Assembly: GCA_023525975.1 (NCBI GenBank) | Contig: CM042035.1 | Location: forward strand, 32,269,001 to 32,333,000 | From: Smallanthus sonchifolius | Lineage: Eukaryota; Streptophyta; Magnoliopsida; Asterales; Asteraceae | Reading direction: 5' to 3' | Length of the DNA: 64,000 bases | Notes under the pieces: generated by a model | Databases searched by the model: none | The model's input: only the letters and a program-made list of their open reading frames with translations | What the model was told of the DNA's origin: nothing | Shown: piece after piece, positions 20,862-32,954 of the stretch | Layout: each line of letters starts with the position of its first letter | Numbering within the stretch: the stretch's first letter is position 1 | Program-made: the position numbers and the translations under genes

Positions 20862-21940
20862 TGGCACACATCACCAACCTAGGGCAACGGTTCCTGAAAT
20901 GGTTAGGGTCACCACACTCGTAACAAGCACGATCCTAAGGGATGGCAGTAGGAACAGGAACAACAAGTTGATACACTTGATTAACTGGTGGGATACGGCA
21001 GGAGTTTTCCCAATGCCCAAAACGTCCACAGGTAGTGTACAGATGACATGGCATGTTAGAAGTATGATTGTGATTGCAGGTGTTACACAGATGTAGGGTT
21101 CCCACATATGGCTTCTTGATGGGATTGAAGGCATTAGGGGCTACTTGAGCTAGAAGAGTAGCGGGTGTGATAATGGCAAAGTTCTTGCCCTTCCTTTTCT
21201 TGCTGTTGAAGGAACACACAGACTTGGTTTCCTTGATGGGTTCCGTATATGAATTTTCAAGGGTCTTCTTGGCACCTTTTTTAGATAAAGTCCCTGCCTT
21301 AACATAATTGTCTGAGAGGGTAGCAGCAAGACGGATGGCTTCTTCGAGAGTGGTTGGGTTACTACCCAAACAGTGTTCTAAATCTGCATGGACAGACCAT
21401 TGATGTATTTCTTAAAGGCTCGGGAGAGAGGAGTGATCATATGAGGCACCAAGAGATTAAGCTCATGAAAAAGGGTGGTTTAGGTAAGGCTTTCACCCCT
21501 GTTTTGTTTGAGATCCCAGAACTCCGCTTCCAGCTTCTTGACCTCATTGTGGGGACAAAACTCATCTGTCATGAGTGCCTTGACATCAGCCCAAGGTAGA
21601 GCTAGTGCAACCTCTATCCCACGGTTACGTTTTTCCCTGTTCCACCAGGTGAGTGCCCTCTTCTGTAAGACACTAGTAGCATAACGAACCTTTAGGTTCT
21701 CGGGACAGCCAACATTGATGAAGGTACTTTCAATGCTTTCAACCATTGGAGGAGTCTAGTGGCTCCTTCTTTCCCCTAGTATTTGGTGGGGTTGTAGGAA
21801 CTAAAGTGTTTCAACGTGCACGTGGGATTCCTTGGAGCTATATTTTGGTTCAGCTGATTGACCATAGTCGGTAGGATTGTAGCCATTTGTTGAATGATCC
21901 TATCGATGAGGTTGTTCCTACGTTCATGACGGGGAGGCAT
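20862..21940 (-). pseudogene. gag: gypsy2 gag pseudogene (Tekay-type chromovirus)
   Basis: The gag starts at ATG 21940 (MPPRHERRNNLIDRIIQQM). A TAG at 21776-21778 and a frameshift near 21746 break it. The capsid core follows: ESIESTFINVGCPENLKVRYA, ALTWWNREKRNRG, LMTDEFCPHNEVKKLEAEFWDL. After another break, 21369-20935 contains EEAIRLAATLSDNYVK and the zinc knuckles CNTCNHNH and CYECGDPNHFRNRCP; the latter lies beyond a stop at 20935. Coding identity ends near 20862, where the Athila-like LTR abuts. Protease and pol of gypsy2 would lie left of the window, beyond that element. Confidence 0.82.
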
Positions 21941-22534
21941 TCTACAAAAGGGATGAATAGAAAGTTCATAAGATGTGAATCATGTATAAGAGTTTGTAAA
22001 TATTTCACGAGATATTATATAAAACTTGGATGGTACCCTAATGGGCACATTGACTTATCATAGTACTTTAAGCTCATCTAATGTTTGAGAAGTCAAACTT
22101 TAGCCTATAAGTGGACACTCATCCCAAGAATTCCCAGGAAAGCATAACTGGTCCATCGGTTGATTTGGATTTATACGAAATTCTTTCCTAGACAGAATTT
22201 CCCGGAATACATGCATCCACCCTTCCGGATTGCACGAGTTCTCATTCATTAGTTAGAACTTACATACCTTTGACGAGAGTTTCATTCAGATTAAACTTTT
22301 AAGTCTAAGAGTAGATTTCATGTAGTTCAAGTAGTTCTAAATAGTTTCATTCGTTGAATGATGTAGTTCATGTAATTGTACCATGTAGATAGAAATAGAT
22401 AGATGCAGATAGGTATAGGTAAGTGGAGTAAGTATAGAGTGGAGTTCCTAATAACAGACATGAGTTTAACTCATGTTTGGGACTCCTAGGTTATAGTCTA
22501 GGTCATGTGTGTCTAATAACCTAATTCACTATAA
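21941..22534 (-). other. gypsy2 5' leader
   Basis: This is the untranslated region between primer-binding site and gag start on the minus strand. I see no gene in it. Confidence 0.6.
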
Positions 22535-22551
22535 CCATGGCTCTGATACCA
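22535..22551 (-). other. gypsy2 primer-binding site (tRNA-Met type)
   Basis: On the minus strand TGGTATCAGAGCCATGG follows the LTR end after three to four bases. It is the primer-binding site of Tekay-type chromoviruses and sets the element's orientation. Confidence 0.9.
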
Positions 22552-23630
22552 ATTCGTCACATGCCGGCCGGCGACGGATTATACGTCGGGGCTGACGCGG
22601 TTGTTCATAAGCACATGATAATCTATTAAATACGATAGTATTTATTAATAGAATTAAAAGCATCCGTTACAATTGGAAATAAGAAAACAAAGTGTTCAAA
22701 CATAACATAATTAAAATTAAACTATGCCCAAATCCTATGTGATTAAGTAGTCCTCAAACAGGTGCACCTGAAACATGTGAGTAAATGTCAACTACAAGTA
22801 GTTGGTGAGAACATAGGTTTTGACACCAAACGAAGTTAAGTATAGTTTACAATTCAATATGTTCAAAGCACGTCTAAAGCATATATGTGAAAACACACAA
22901 GGTTCCAAGCGTAAAATCAAGCCATGTAATAGTAAAATAGTTACGCAATCCAACTGATTGGCTTTTGAAAAAGTAGTAAGATGTATACACTAACCCGCCA
23001 AGGTTCGTGTTAAGTAATGAATCGGATTCACCTATAAATTATTATGTTTGCCACACAAGTTAATGACTGTACGGATATGAACACATATAATGGTCACCAA
23101 GCAGTTTAAGACATAAAGCATAAAGACCTTAGCATAAGAAAAAAGGTACTGGATTGTGTAAGTAATGTATTTGTTAACATGTTCCACCCCAAAAGTAAAA
23201 AGAGGAAAATGGGCTATGTAAACTCACTTGATTTGAAGCTAAGTATGGTATGAATTAGTAAGGATGAATAGGCTTCGTGAGAGTTTTCTCACAATCAACC
23301 GACATAGATAAGTGTACTCTAGATTTTAAAGTATGATAAATTAGATAAGGGAAATTCTAATGTTTTAAGGTTTGGTAGGGTTTGGGTCTACTTGATTGTT
23401 TTGTAGGGAATATAAGTTCTTGACTTACTATAGAAATAATGGTAATAAAAATAGTTTGTAAAATAAATTTAGTTAATCATTTAGTAATTTAATTTATGTA
23501 ATTATTCTAAAGATAATAAATAAGTTCATGAAATGTAGTGAGCTTGAAAATGGTGCATTTGGATTTATTAATCTATCCTATATAATAAACAAGTAAAATT
23601 TAGTGTCACATGTCAGCACCATATTTCACC

Positions 23631-24417
23631 TGTAGGATCGTGAAATTACAAGATGGTTCTGTTCTTAGTTGAAATTGGCGGAAACAATAACAACTACACA
23701 AATGTAATCGAGCAAGCAGAAAGAATACTTTTAGGAACACTGTTGTATTAAGCTTTTGCAGATAAACGATTACAATTGAAAAACTCAATCAAAAGACATA
23801 CAACGCACACTTACAATGAAGTGTTTACAGATTATTTATACTCACTTAGAATCAAGACAGCCCCTTGATTCTAAGGATCAGATCTAACACAGACCGTTGA
23901 TCTGCTGTATCTAGCTAACTATTACACGTTTTGTCTATATCTAGTTAACTTTATTGAAGCGTCTTCTTTATGCATCATTACTTTTATGCTTGGAGAAGAG
24001 CATTGTTGTCCGTCATTGGTTGTGCCATTGAGGTTCCTTCTGCTTTGAGTGTGTCAGTTGCTTTTGCAGAAAGTTGTCAGTGACGCTTGGTATGGATAGT
24101 CAGTTGCAACGATTTGTCTTCAAGGCACAAGGCTGTCAGCAACAAATATGTCGATCAGCAGCAAGATGTAACCATCCAAAGCTGCTGATGATTTGCCTGT
24201 CAGCAGCGTCAAGTGTTGATGTTGCTGAGAAGCATATCCGCAGCAACTTTGGTCTTCAGCAGATAAGGCTATCCGCAGCAGATTTGTTCTTCAGTAGGAG
24301 AACAAGTATCCGCAGCAGATAAGCTTATCCGCAGCAGTTTGTTGGTCAGCAGCAAACTCTGGGATCAGCAGCATTTATACTTAGAGAATTTTGTAGCCAT
24401 CAGTCTTTGGTTCTACA
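23631..24417 (-). repeat. copia2 3' LTR
   Basis: This repeat matches 32165-32949. It contains a dense series of CAGCAG, CTGCTGA and TATCCGCAGCAG motifs (about 24120-24375). Confidence 0.92.
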
Positions 24418-24429
24418 AACTCCCCCTAG
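24418..24429 (-). other. copia2 polypurine tract
   Basis: On the minus strand CTAGGGGGAGTT lies directly before the 3' LTR. It is the same core as in copia1 and copia4. Confidence 0.85.
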
Positions 24430-24450
24430 ACTGATGCTACCAAAATTCTC

Positions 24451-27400
24451 TTACTGCCTTTGTTGCTGAAGCTTTTGCATATTGCTGACTATTCTTTCAA
24501 CCTCATATCCTCTCTGGTCCTTGCTGGGATTGTTAAGAGGAAGCTCAGATAGAGTCTTGATGTCTTTGCTTGCCATTTTAAAGATAGCTTTGCTTGAACA
24601 CCTCATCTTCTGTCCTTTAACATCTGTCAGAGTAAATTCATTCTTTTTCAGCATTGTAGGACCAGCTGATGAATGGAGTGTGGGATTGAAGAGGTTTGGC
24701 ATCAATGATTTCATCTTTGCTGGGGTTGAAGTAATGTCTGATTGCCAGCAAAAGATGTCTCCCACCTTCATTCTCAGGTTCAGAGGATTCACCCAGCTCC
24801 ATCATTCTTCTTAGATCAGAATCTGGAAGTTGTAGTACCTCATCAACAGAAGTATAGATTGATCTTTTAGTTTCTGTCCTCCCCCTGAACACTTCAAACC
24901 ATTGGTCTTCAGGGCTGTATGACCATCTGATTATTTCCTTTGAGTCTTCAGGTTTGGAAGTGGGTTTATTTTTCTTTTTGGGAGGTTGTTGATGAGTAGA
25001 GTGGAAGGTTGTTGGATTGAGGAAGTGTTGGGTTTCTTTGATTTCCTTTCTTCTTCTTGAATGTTTACCCTTTTCTTGGAGCCTTTCTTCTCCAATCTTT
25101 CTTCCTCATCCTTCTTGACTTTAACATAGAGGGCTTGCAGGTTCATGAAATTCATGGGACCTAACCTCTTTCCACTTTCTCCTCTAACCTTAAGGAAGTC
25201 AATCATGACTTTCCTTTCTTCATGGGTCCGTTTATTAAAAGCAATGGTCTTTTTGGACTTATGTTTGGCTTTTTCTTCTTCTTCAACCTGTTTCTTATTT
25301 GCCAATTGACCTTGCTGACCCATGAAGGCTCTGTAGATTTCTTTATTTGATAGTTTCTCAAGGTAGTCTGCATCCTCACCTTGAGAAACTAGAGCCTTTA
25401 CCCACTCCTCTCTCATTTCTTTGGCTAGTTCAGAATCAGTAATTCTGAACTTAGCCTCTTCCTTCTTCTTCTTTTCTATTTCTTCTTCTTCTTTATCAAA
25501 TTGTTCCTGCAGTTGAAGAGCAAGAGCTTCATCTTCTTCAATCTGATAAGCTGCAGGAATCTTTACCTTCAGAGCATCCAATTGTTTTGCATACAGTTAG
25601 ATCTGTTGTTCTCTGAGGAGAATGGCTGTGATTCTATCTTGAGATTTCTTAGTTTCAGCCATCTCCTCTTCTTCTCTTCTTCTTCTTCTTCTTCTTTCTT
25701 CTTTCTCATTCTTTTCACTTTGTAACCTCTCTTCGTCTTCTTCGGTTATAATTCCCTTACCCTTTTCTTTGTTGGATGCCTCTGCTTCGGCTTCATTGAT
25801 CACAACAGCAGATGATTGTGCCGCTGTGGGAATCTCAACCTCAGTTTCATTGGCAATTTGAGAGGTTGATAAGGGAAGGTCATTAGCTTCATCTGTTTTG
25901 CACTCATGACTTGTAAGTTCTATCAGCATTTCTTTAACAGTGGATCATGATTCATAAGCAGCAGCAAAGATGTCTACTCGAGTGGAAGCTGAGTCAAAAT
26001 CAGTGTCAGAATTTGACACATATACCACTTCAGCAATCCTTCCTTCTTGTTCAAGATGTGCTCTGACAGTAGCCATCATTGCCTGGCTTTCGAGGGAGTT
26101 GGCATTGCAGATATTTGCTCTGAGTTGAAAGATCTTGTAAAGAAAGTCTGTAGGTAGTAGCAGGATGTTCCTGGTGTTGATGGTGAGAGATGAGCCGTTG
26201 TTTAGCATAAAGGTGTGGTCAAGAGACTTGGTGCTTACCCATCCCAGCACATCTAAGTCCTTGACAATTGAGTTGTATAGAAATCTTCTTAAGCACAGAA
26301 CTTCTTCTTCAGCGAGAAGACTGCTCCTTATTATTTCAAGTCTTCTAGGAGTCAGTCTTCTTTCTGCCGCTATGGAAGATTCAGGATAGGCTACCCTTTT
26401 TGCTGCTTGCATTTGTCTTTGAAAGTTGGGTAGATTATCCTCCATCAAGTCATAGAACCTGTCGATTGCAAGTTCTGCTGAGAGGTCCGTTGAGTTGTTG
26501 ATGCAGTGTAGATGGTATAGGTGAAGGACTTAGATGATGTTTAGAAAGTCCCAGTTTAGCTCTTCTACTCCGCTAAACTCCCAACCAATCCAGAACCTCT
26601 CAGATTTTCCATTATACCCCCAAGCTAGTATTGTATCAAACTCTAGCTGTGTTGAAGTCAGTGGAAATTGGGGGGCAGTAGAGTGACTTATGATGGCTGC
26701 TGCTTCAGGGATGATGCTGAAGGATGTATATGTTTGTTCTGTATCTTCAGCATCATTCAACATCTCATCAACAGCCCTGACGACTAACTTCCAGTCTTCA
26801 GTTGTTTTTTCTTCTTCGTTATCTGAAGCTGGCAAGTCATGAACCTGTACAAAAGTTGGCTTGAAAAGCGTACTTTGAAAAACAGCCTGCTCTTGAATCC
26901 AGTCATCAAGACTGACTGAGTCTTCCTCCATTGGGACCATCTCCCCCCTTTTTGGTTGCATCAGTGGACAAATAAGCATCAGTTTGGGTGCCCACTGATA
27001 CAAGAGAGGGAGAAGGTACAGTTGGGCATTGATGGGCTTCATGCATAGAGACTTGGTGTCTTAGTTTGGACACTTCAGCCTATAGCATAGCCACCCTGGC
27101 CGTCAATTCCAGGTTATGAAGTTTCAGTCTGTCCTCATCCACAGTTGTGGAATCCTTGGATCCAGATGGGGCCTTAGGCCTAGCCTCTTCATCCCCATCA
27201 CCCATGGTTTCTTGGCACTTGGGATTCCTCTCAGTGAGGGGGGTTTCCAAGGAAGCATCCTCACAGTGAGTTTCCGTGGTTGAGGTCTTAGCAATGTTGT
27301 CACTGTCCTCCTGGTTATTTGATGGACCAGCAATAGTGACAGCCTCTTCCACATCCACTCTGTCATAACTCCTAGAGTGGACCTTCAGGGTAGAAGAACT

Positions 27401-28684
27401 TGGGATGGGTGTGTTGGAAGCAAGATCAATCAGTACCTCCGAGATAGTGGTAGTTGGAGAAGGTACATCATCTTGATCAGGTTCCTCAACACTTAAGTTC
27501 AGAAGAGAAAGGAAAGGCTCAGGGGGGTGTTCTATAGATCCGGGAAGTGATCCTGATCCTAATAGAGAGACATCCAAAGGAGTCTCCCTAATAATGTGGC
27601 TTTCCCTTATGATATTCTCACCAGAATGTTGTGATTCTGAGAGAGGGCTGTTAGGTTGGGTTTGGGCCTTGGAGGCAAGAGAAGAAGGAGTTCTCTTGCC
27701 CCTTTTCCTAGTATATGTCGTTGCAACCGGGGCCCTGTGTTCCGGTTGAACGATAACATCCAAAACAGGTGTAAGTGATTTTTGTGCCTGTGCATCCTTA
27801 GTAGTATGTACAGGGGTTCGAATGGTTGAAGCAGACTGTTGTTCAGGATGTGGGGTGGAGGGGGTGGGATCAGTATCAGCTGGGATTGTTGAACTGTCAC
27901 CTGGGGTACTCTGTATGTTCAGCATTGTAGATAACAATGGAATATTGACCCCTGAGAACTTTTTGGAAACAGTTCTCATGCTTTGAAAAATATTATTTTT
28001 ATGTCCCAACATGATGTAGATTCTTGCAGGTTTTGAAAGTTCTTTTAGTTCTTGATTGAAAACTTCCTGCAAGAATCTTGGGTACATAAAAAATTGCTGC
28101 TTTGCACCCTCTTGAAGGTTATATCTCACACCCTCAAAGATGAGGTGTGCAAAGTTGAAGCCTTGGTTAGTGACCATACAATGAAAGGCGGAGGCAAGTG
28201 TAGAGCTCACCTGATGCCATCCACTCCTCTTCTGAGATATGCATTGGAGAAGAGTGTGACAAAGATACTTCCATGGAGGGCCCATCAGCGCCTTCTCGAT
28301 CGTATACTCGGTCTGATTTCCAGTGTATCCAATGGAGACAAAGGTCCTCATATATTCGTCCTTCGAGTATGAGATGGCTGCTCCCTCATCTTGAAGCTTA
28401 AGATGTTTTCTGAGTGTGGCTTCCAAGATGGTGATATCCTTGCCGTCTACCTTGGCTTTGATTTGGGGAATCCCCTGTTCGGTAGAGTAGACGGCGGTAC
28501 TCCAGAAATCCTCCATATGAGGGATATATATGGTAGGGTTGGTGGTGAAGGCAAAGTAGATCTTTGATCGACATAAGAAATCGATCATATCGTCAAATCC
28601 TTTGGATTTCTTTCCTTTGGTAAGATATGCTGTAAAGTTGTGGTATGGGGAGAACTTATCATCAGGGTTATTGATGTCTACCAT
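24451..28684 (-). pseudogene. copia2 ORF3: large extra protein
   Basis: The function is unknown. It starts at ATG 28684 (MVDINNPDDKFSPYH). Residues 1-270 form a globular domain with VDGKDITILEATLRKHL, WKYLCHTLLQCIS and YPRFLQEVFNQEL, matching copia1 ORF3 in order and spacing. A Ser/Thr/Pro-rich region follows to 27080. A frameshift then lies between 27080 and 27042, with stops near 26530, 25945 and 25597 in the new frame. The middle (25929-24931) is highly charged coiled coil (EEEERLEKK-type runs) followed by RTHEERKVMIDFLKVRG. The C-terminal part (24892-24451) has WSYNAEKE, LPDSDLRRMMEL and LPLNNPSKDQRGYEVER and contains one frameshift. No signal peptide or membrane helix is seen. ORF3 is retained here although pol is gone, which suggests a role that matters to the element. 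Confidence 0.75.
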
Positions 28685-29248
28685 TGTTGTTTGATTTGGA
28701 GGGAAGGTCAGAATATGGGAGGCTTTGAATGCTTTAGAAATGAAGGGCTTGAAAGTGGTGGGGACTTGAGAGAAAGTGATGTAGGATTAGGGTGAAATTG
28801 AAGGTGAAGAGGTGGTAAGGAAATTTGATTCGTTCTTATAACAGCAGAAGAGGGAAAAAGCAAAATGACTTGTACAGTACAACCCAATTCACCTTTTATT
28901 GTTACAGCTGTAATACACCGAGGCAGTCATGGTAAAGACAGATGGGAATTTTAACAGCGGTTAAAAGTTAATTTGGACTTAAATTTACCAATCAGTAGCA
29001 AACTTGATTGCTGTGGATGCGGAAGATTAAGTTTGTCAGCAGTAAACTTAATTGTTGTTGATGGATGCAATGATCTGCAGCAAGGGAGTTGCTGCTGACA
29101 GCTTTAAAGTTATCCGCAGGTTTCTTGTCCTGCTGATAAGTTAAAACAGCCAGGGGAAAATTCTTTGCTGCTGAAGATCAGACTTGTCAGCAACCAAAAA
29201 GGATACTTCTTACTTATAACTTTTATTTACAACAAGTAACAGACACAA
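28685..29248 (-). promoter_or_regulatory. copia2 gag-ORF3 spacer with LTR-type CAGCAG/TATCCGCAG motifs
   Basis: This is a 564-bp spacer that takes the place of the entire pol. From 28985 to 29195 it carries GTCAGCAG, GCTGCTGACAG, TTATCCGCAG and TTTGCTGCTGAAG, the vocabulary of the copia2 LTR. A regulatory role for ORF3 is inference. Confidence 0.55.
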
Positions 29249-32059
29249 TTATAGCAATGGATAGACGCATTCAACCGAACCAATGATGATGCTTGGTGGT
29301 ATCTTTTCCTTCCATTGTTGAGTTGGTGATTTTCCAGCTCTCTTTGCCTTTTCAGCAGTGGAAGCTGCATATGAGGGCTTTGACTGATCAGAAGCAGATT
29401 TTGTTCCTGCTGATGGTTTTACTTGAGCAGCTCCAGACTTTGCTGCTGAAGGCCTTCCTTTTGATTGCTTAGGCTTGACTCGATCAGCAGCAGTTTTGTT
29501 GGCTGCTGATGGTTTGAGAACAGACTTATGCTTATCCTTCTTCACCTTACTAATGGGCTTTTGTATAATTTGGGGTGGAAGAAGAATCTGATTGAAAGGA
29601 TTAAATTTATAATTTGCAGCAAAGTGATCTGATTCACCACAGATAATGCAAGATTGTAGAGGTTTTGACAACTGCTCCCTTGATGGAGAAAGAGATTTTC
29701 TGAATTGAGTTGTCTTAGCTTCAAACCTTCTTTTGTTCTTCTTTGTCTTCTCAAAAGCGTGTTATTTGAGGTTCTTTTGCTGCTGAAGGTAGTAGAAGCA
29801 TGTGCTGGCAGTGTGATTGTATTTCCCACACACAAAGCATGATTTCGCCAGTTTGTCCCTTTCACAGTACATATAGTCCTTTCTTTTGAACAAGTCTTTG
29901 AAGTTCCAGGGGTGTGCTTTGTTATTCTCAAAGGTGGCTTCTTCCAATGTCTTTTGAACATAGGGAACCCTTTCTCCAGGCGCATGACATATGTCAAACA
30001 CCTTCTTTGGTTGGATTGAAGTTGAGGACTGCCCCTTTTCAATTTTTAGCTTCCTACCTTCTGGAGGATAACTAATTTTGATTTGTTTGAAAGGTGTAGG
30101 AACTGGTACTGAAATGGCTGGCACTGGTGCTGAATGGATAATGGGGACTTCATCTTTAGTCAGAATCACTTGAGGTGCAGGAGGAGATGAAGCTTTACTT
30201 GTTTCAGATGAATCTGAGCAAGTTGATTCAGACTCTGATGAGGTAGTGCATTCTTGCACCAAAGGTTCATCCTTAGAGGGATCAAGATTTTTGTTGGCCA
30301 TATCAAGATTTGCAAGGTTGAAGCTTGGTTCATGGATGGCAACGTAGTCAGCAGGAAGTGTAACGGCTTGATATTGTTCAGCATGATACCCCAGACCAGT
30401 TTTTACCTTTTCATGAATTTGAGCATCTAAAAGTCTTTACAGCTTTTTGGATGCAAATTCATATTTGTCGACATGAACTTTCTGTTCTGCCAATTCTGCT
30501 CTGGTAGCTTTTAATCTGGCCAGTAGATCATCAATCTGAGTTTCAAGATTGGTTTGTTCATGTCTTAATGATGAAATCTCTTTCTTTAGGCAGTTAATTT
30601 TTTCTTTGTAACTATCTTCGACCTTTTTGAATTCAGATTTCATTTGATGAAACTCTTCATTTTGATCTATGAGGTTTTGATTATGCTTTCTGTAGCCTAA
30701 AACCTTATCAATATAGGCTTGGGAACATAGATGTTCATATACCTGAGGCGGTATTTCAGTTGTATCTGCCATATGGGCTTGGTTGTTGGTAGGCAGATCT
30801 TCATACTGAAAGCTCCAGTCAAAGTCAGAAGTTCCAACAGCTGCATAAGCTGCAGTTTGAGCTGGAGGAGTAGTTTGTTGCTGTTGTTGTCTAGGTTGGC
30901 TTTGGTGAGCTTGTCTTGTTCGATCCTCGGAAGGGTTTGCCCTAGGTGCCTTGCATTCTTTAGCAAAATGACCCAGTTGGTTACAGTTGTAACATCTCAA
31001 TTTACTTTTATCTAAGCCAACTCTGGTGTTGGAGCTGTTGCTTGGAATGGGTCTTCCGGTTCTAGAGTAGAACTTTTTTGCTCTTATAGAGAGCATGGCA
31101 TAAGAGTGCTGTATATCCATTTCTTCTAGATCATCTGGATGGAAGCACTCAAGATCCTCCTTGATAAAGTACATGTTGCTTGAGTTTTCAGAAACAAAAG
31201 CAGCGGAGGTTGAGGCTTGAGAAGGAGCTTCAAGAAGAAATGGTGATGTGTTTGTTTTAGAGGTAGGAGTTTGAGGATGTGTGACTATGGGAGGATAGTA
31301 GTTGCTAGTACTAGGACCTGAGTGCTCAGAGTGAAAAGCAGAAGAGGTGGTGGTGGATGTTGAAGCTGTTTGGTAGCTTGAGCTCCTTTCCTTGGCCTTA
31401 ATCATTTCTAATTCATAGGTTTTGAGCATACCAAATAGCTCAGTCATCTGAAGAGTCTTCAGATTCTCAGTTCTTCTGATGGACACTGTGTAGAGTGTCC
31501 AGCAACTGGGTAGAGATTTGATGAATTTCTTAAGAATATCTTCATTCTCCAACTTCACTTTTGAGCACTACAACTCACCTACAAGATAAGTATATCTGTT
31601 ATATAGAACAGTTAGAGACTCACCTTCCTTCCAGATGAAATTTTCATACTGCTGCTTAAGGATGTCTCTTCTGTTTTCTTTGACTTCCTCAGATCCAACA
31701 AACATCTTCTCGAGGGCCTCCCAGAGCTCCTTGGCGGTTTTGTAACTTCGAAAGTTATGAAAAACTTCATTTGGAAGGCACATTTAGATAGCTCCTAGTG
31801 CCTTGAAGTCCACCTCCGTTTTTTTTATATCCTCTTCTGAGTACTTGGAGGGATCCTTTGGAACTGATGGTCCTCCAGAGTCAGCAGATGCCACCATGGG
31901 AATGTAGGGTCCATCCCTGATGGATTTCCACATTCCGTACTCCTGATAGCAGAAAAAACTTTCCATGCGATTTTTCCACATGTCGTAGTCTTCTCCAGAC
32001 ACCAATCTTGGTGGTCGGTTGATGCTGCCGATGTCTTCAAATCCGTTGTTTTGTGCCAT
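29249..32059 (-). pseudogene. gag: copia2 gag pseudogene, very long
   Basis: The start is chosen at ATG 32059 (MAQNNGFEDIGSINRPPRL), aligned with the gag start of copia1; an upstream ATG at 32149 adds 30 unmatched residues. One frame runs about 937 codons with stops only at 31784, 31568, 30437 and 29762, and no frameshift. Domains in order: Copia gag (DYDMWKNRMESFF, AKELWEALEKMFVGSEEVKE), first CCHC knuckle CYNCNQLGHFAKEC (about 30950-30991), a coiled coil (about 30700-30440), second knuckle CFVCGKYNHTASTC and a third, CIICGESDHFAANY, whose last cysteine is replaced by tyrosine. The Ala/Ser/Lys-rich tail is encoded by CAGCAG-type repeats and ends at VYPLL with no protease following. Confidence 0.88.
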
Positions 32060-32150
32060 TTTTGTTCTTGGTGACTTGATGAAAGAGAGAGAGTTTAGAA
32101 AAGAACCAGAAGTGATTAAACAAGTGTGAGTTTGTTTAATCTGAGCCAAA

Positions 32151-32162
32151 GCTCTGATACCA
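32151..32162 (-). other. copia2 primer-binding site
   Basis: On the minus strand TGGTATCAGAGC begins two bases after the 5' LTR. It is the tRNA-iMet type, as in copia1. Confidence 0.9.
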
Positions 32163-32164
32163 CT

Positions 32165-32949
32165 TGTAGGATCGTGAAATTACAAGATGGTTCTGTTCTT
32201 AGTTGAAATTGGCAGAAACAATAACAACTACACAAATGTAATCGAGCAAGCAGAAAGAATACTTTTAGGAACACTGTTGTATTAAGCTTTTGCAGATAAA
32301 CGATTACAATTGAAAAACTCAATCAAAAGACATACAACGCACACTTACAATGAAGTGGTTATAGATTATTTATACTCACTTAGAATCAAGATAGCCCCTT
32401 GATTCTAAGGATCAGATCTAACACAGACCGTTGATCTGTTGTATCTAGCTAACTATTACACGTTTTGTCTATATCTAGTTAACTTTATTGAAGCGTCTTC
32501 TTTATGCATCATTAGTTTTATGCTTGGAGAAGAGCATTGTTGTCCATCATTGGTTGTGCCATTGAGGTTCCTTCTGCTTTGAGTGTGTCAGTTGCTTTTG
32601 CAGAAAGTTGTCAGTGACGCTTGGTATGGATAGTCAGCTGCAACGATTTGTCTTCAAGGCACAAGGCTGTCAACAACAAATATGTTGATCAGCAGCAAGA
32701 TGTAACCATCCAAAGCTGCTGATGATTTGCCTATCAACAGCGTCAAGTGTTGATGCTGCTGAGAAGCCTATCCGCAGCAACTTTGGTCTTCAGCAGATAA
32801 GGCTATCCGCAGCAGATTTGTTCTTCAGTAGGAGAACAAGTATTCGCAGCAGATAAGCTTATCCGCAGCAGTTTGTTGGTCAGCAGCAAACTCTGAGATC
32901 AGCAGCATTTGTACTTAGAGAATTTTGTAGCCATCAGTCTTTGGTTCTA
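32165..32949 (-). repeat. copia2 5' LTR
   Basis: This repeat matches 23631-24417 with few differences, so the insertion looks fairly recent. It holds the same CAGCAG/TATCCGCAG series (about 32640-32915) and is followed by TCACC. Confidence 0.92.
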
Positions 32950-32954
32950 CATCA

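Larger units (their letters stand above)
23631..32949 (-). mobile_element. copia2: pol-less Sirevirus-type element with gag and ORF3
   Basis: LTRs of about 786 bp at 23631-24417 and 32165-32949 have TG...CA ends and the target duplication TCACC (23626-23630, 32950-32954). The primer-binding site TGGTATCAGAGC (32151-32162, minus) and the polypurine tract CTAGGGGGAGTT (24418-24429) give minus orientation. A gag of about 940 codons is followed, after only 564 bases, by a long ORF3. There is no protease, integrase, RT or RNase H. The element is therefore non-autonomous, but its LTRs and single-frame genes suggest it moved as such. It is inserted about 55 bases inside Helitron-1. Confidence 0.93.
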
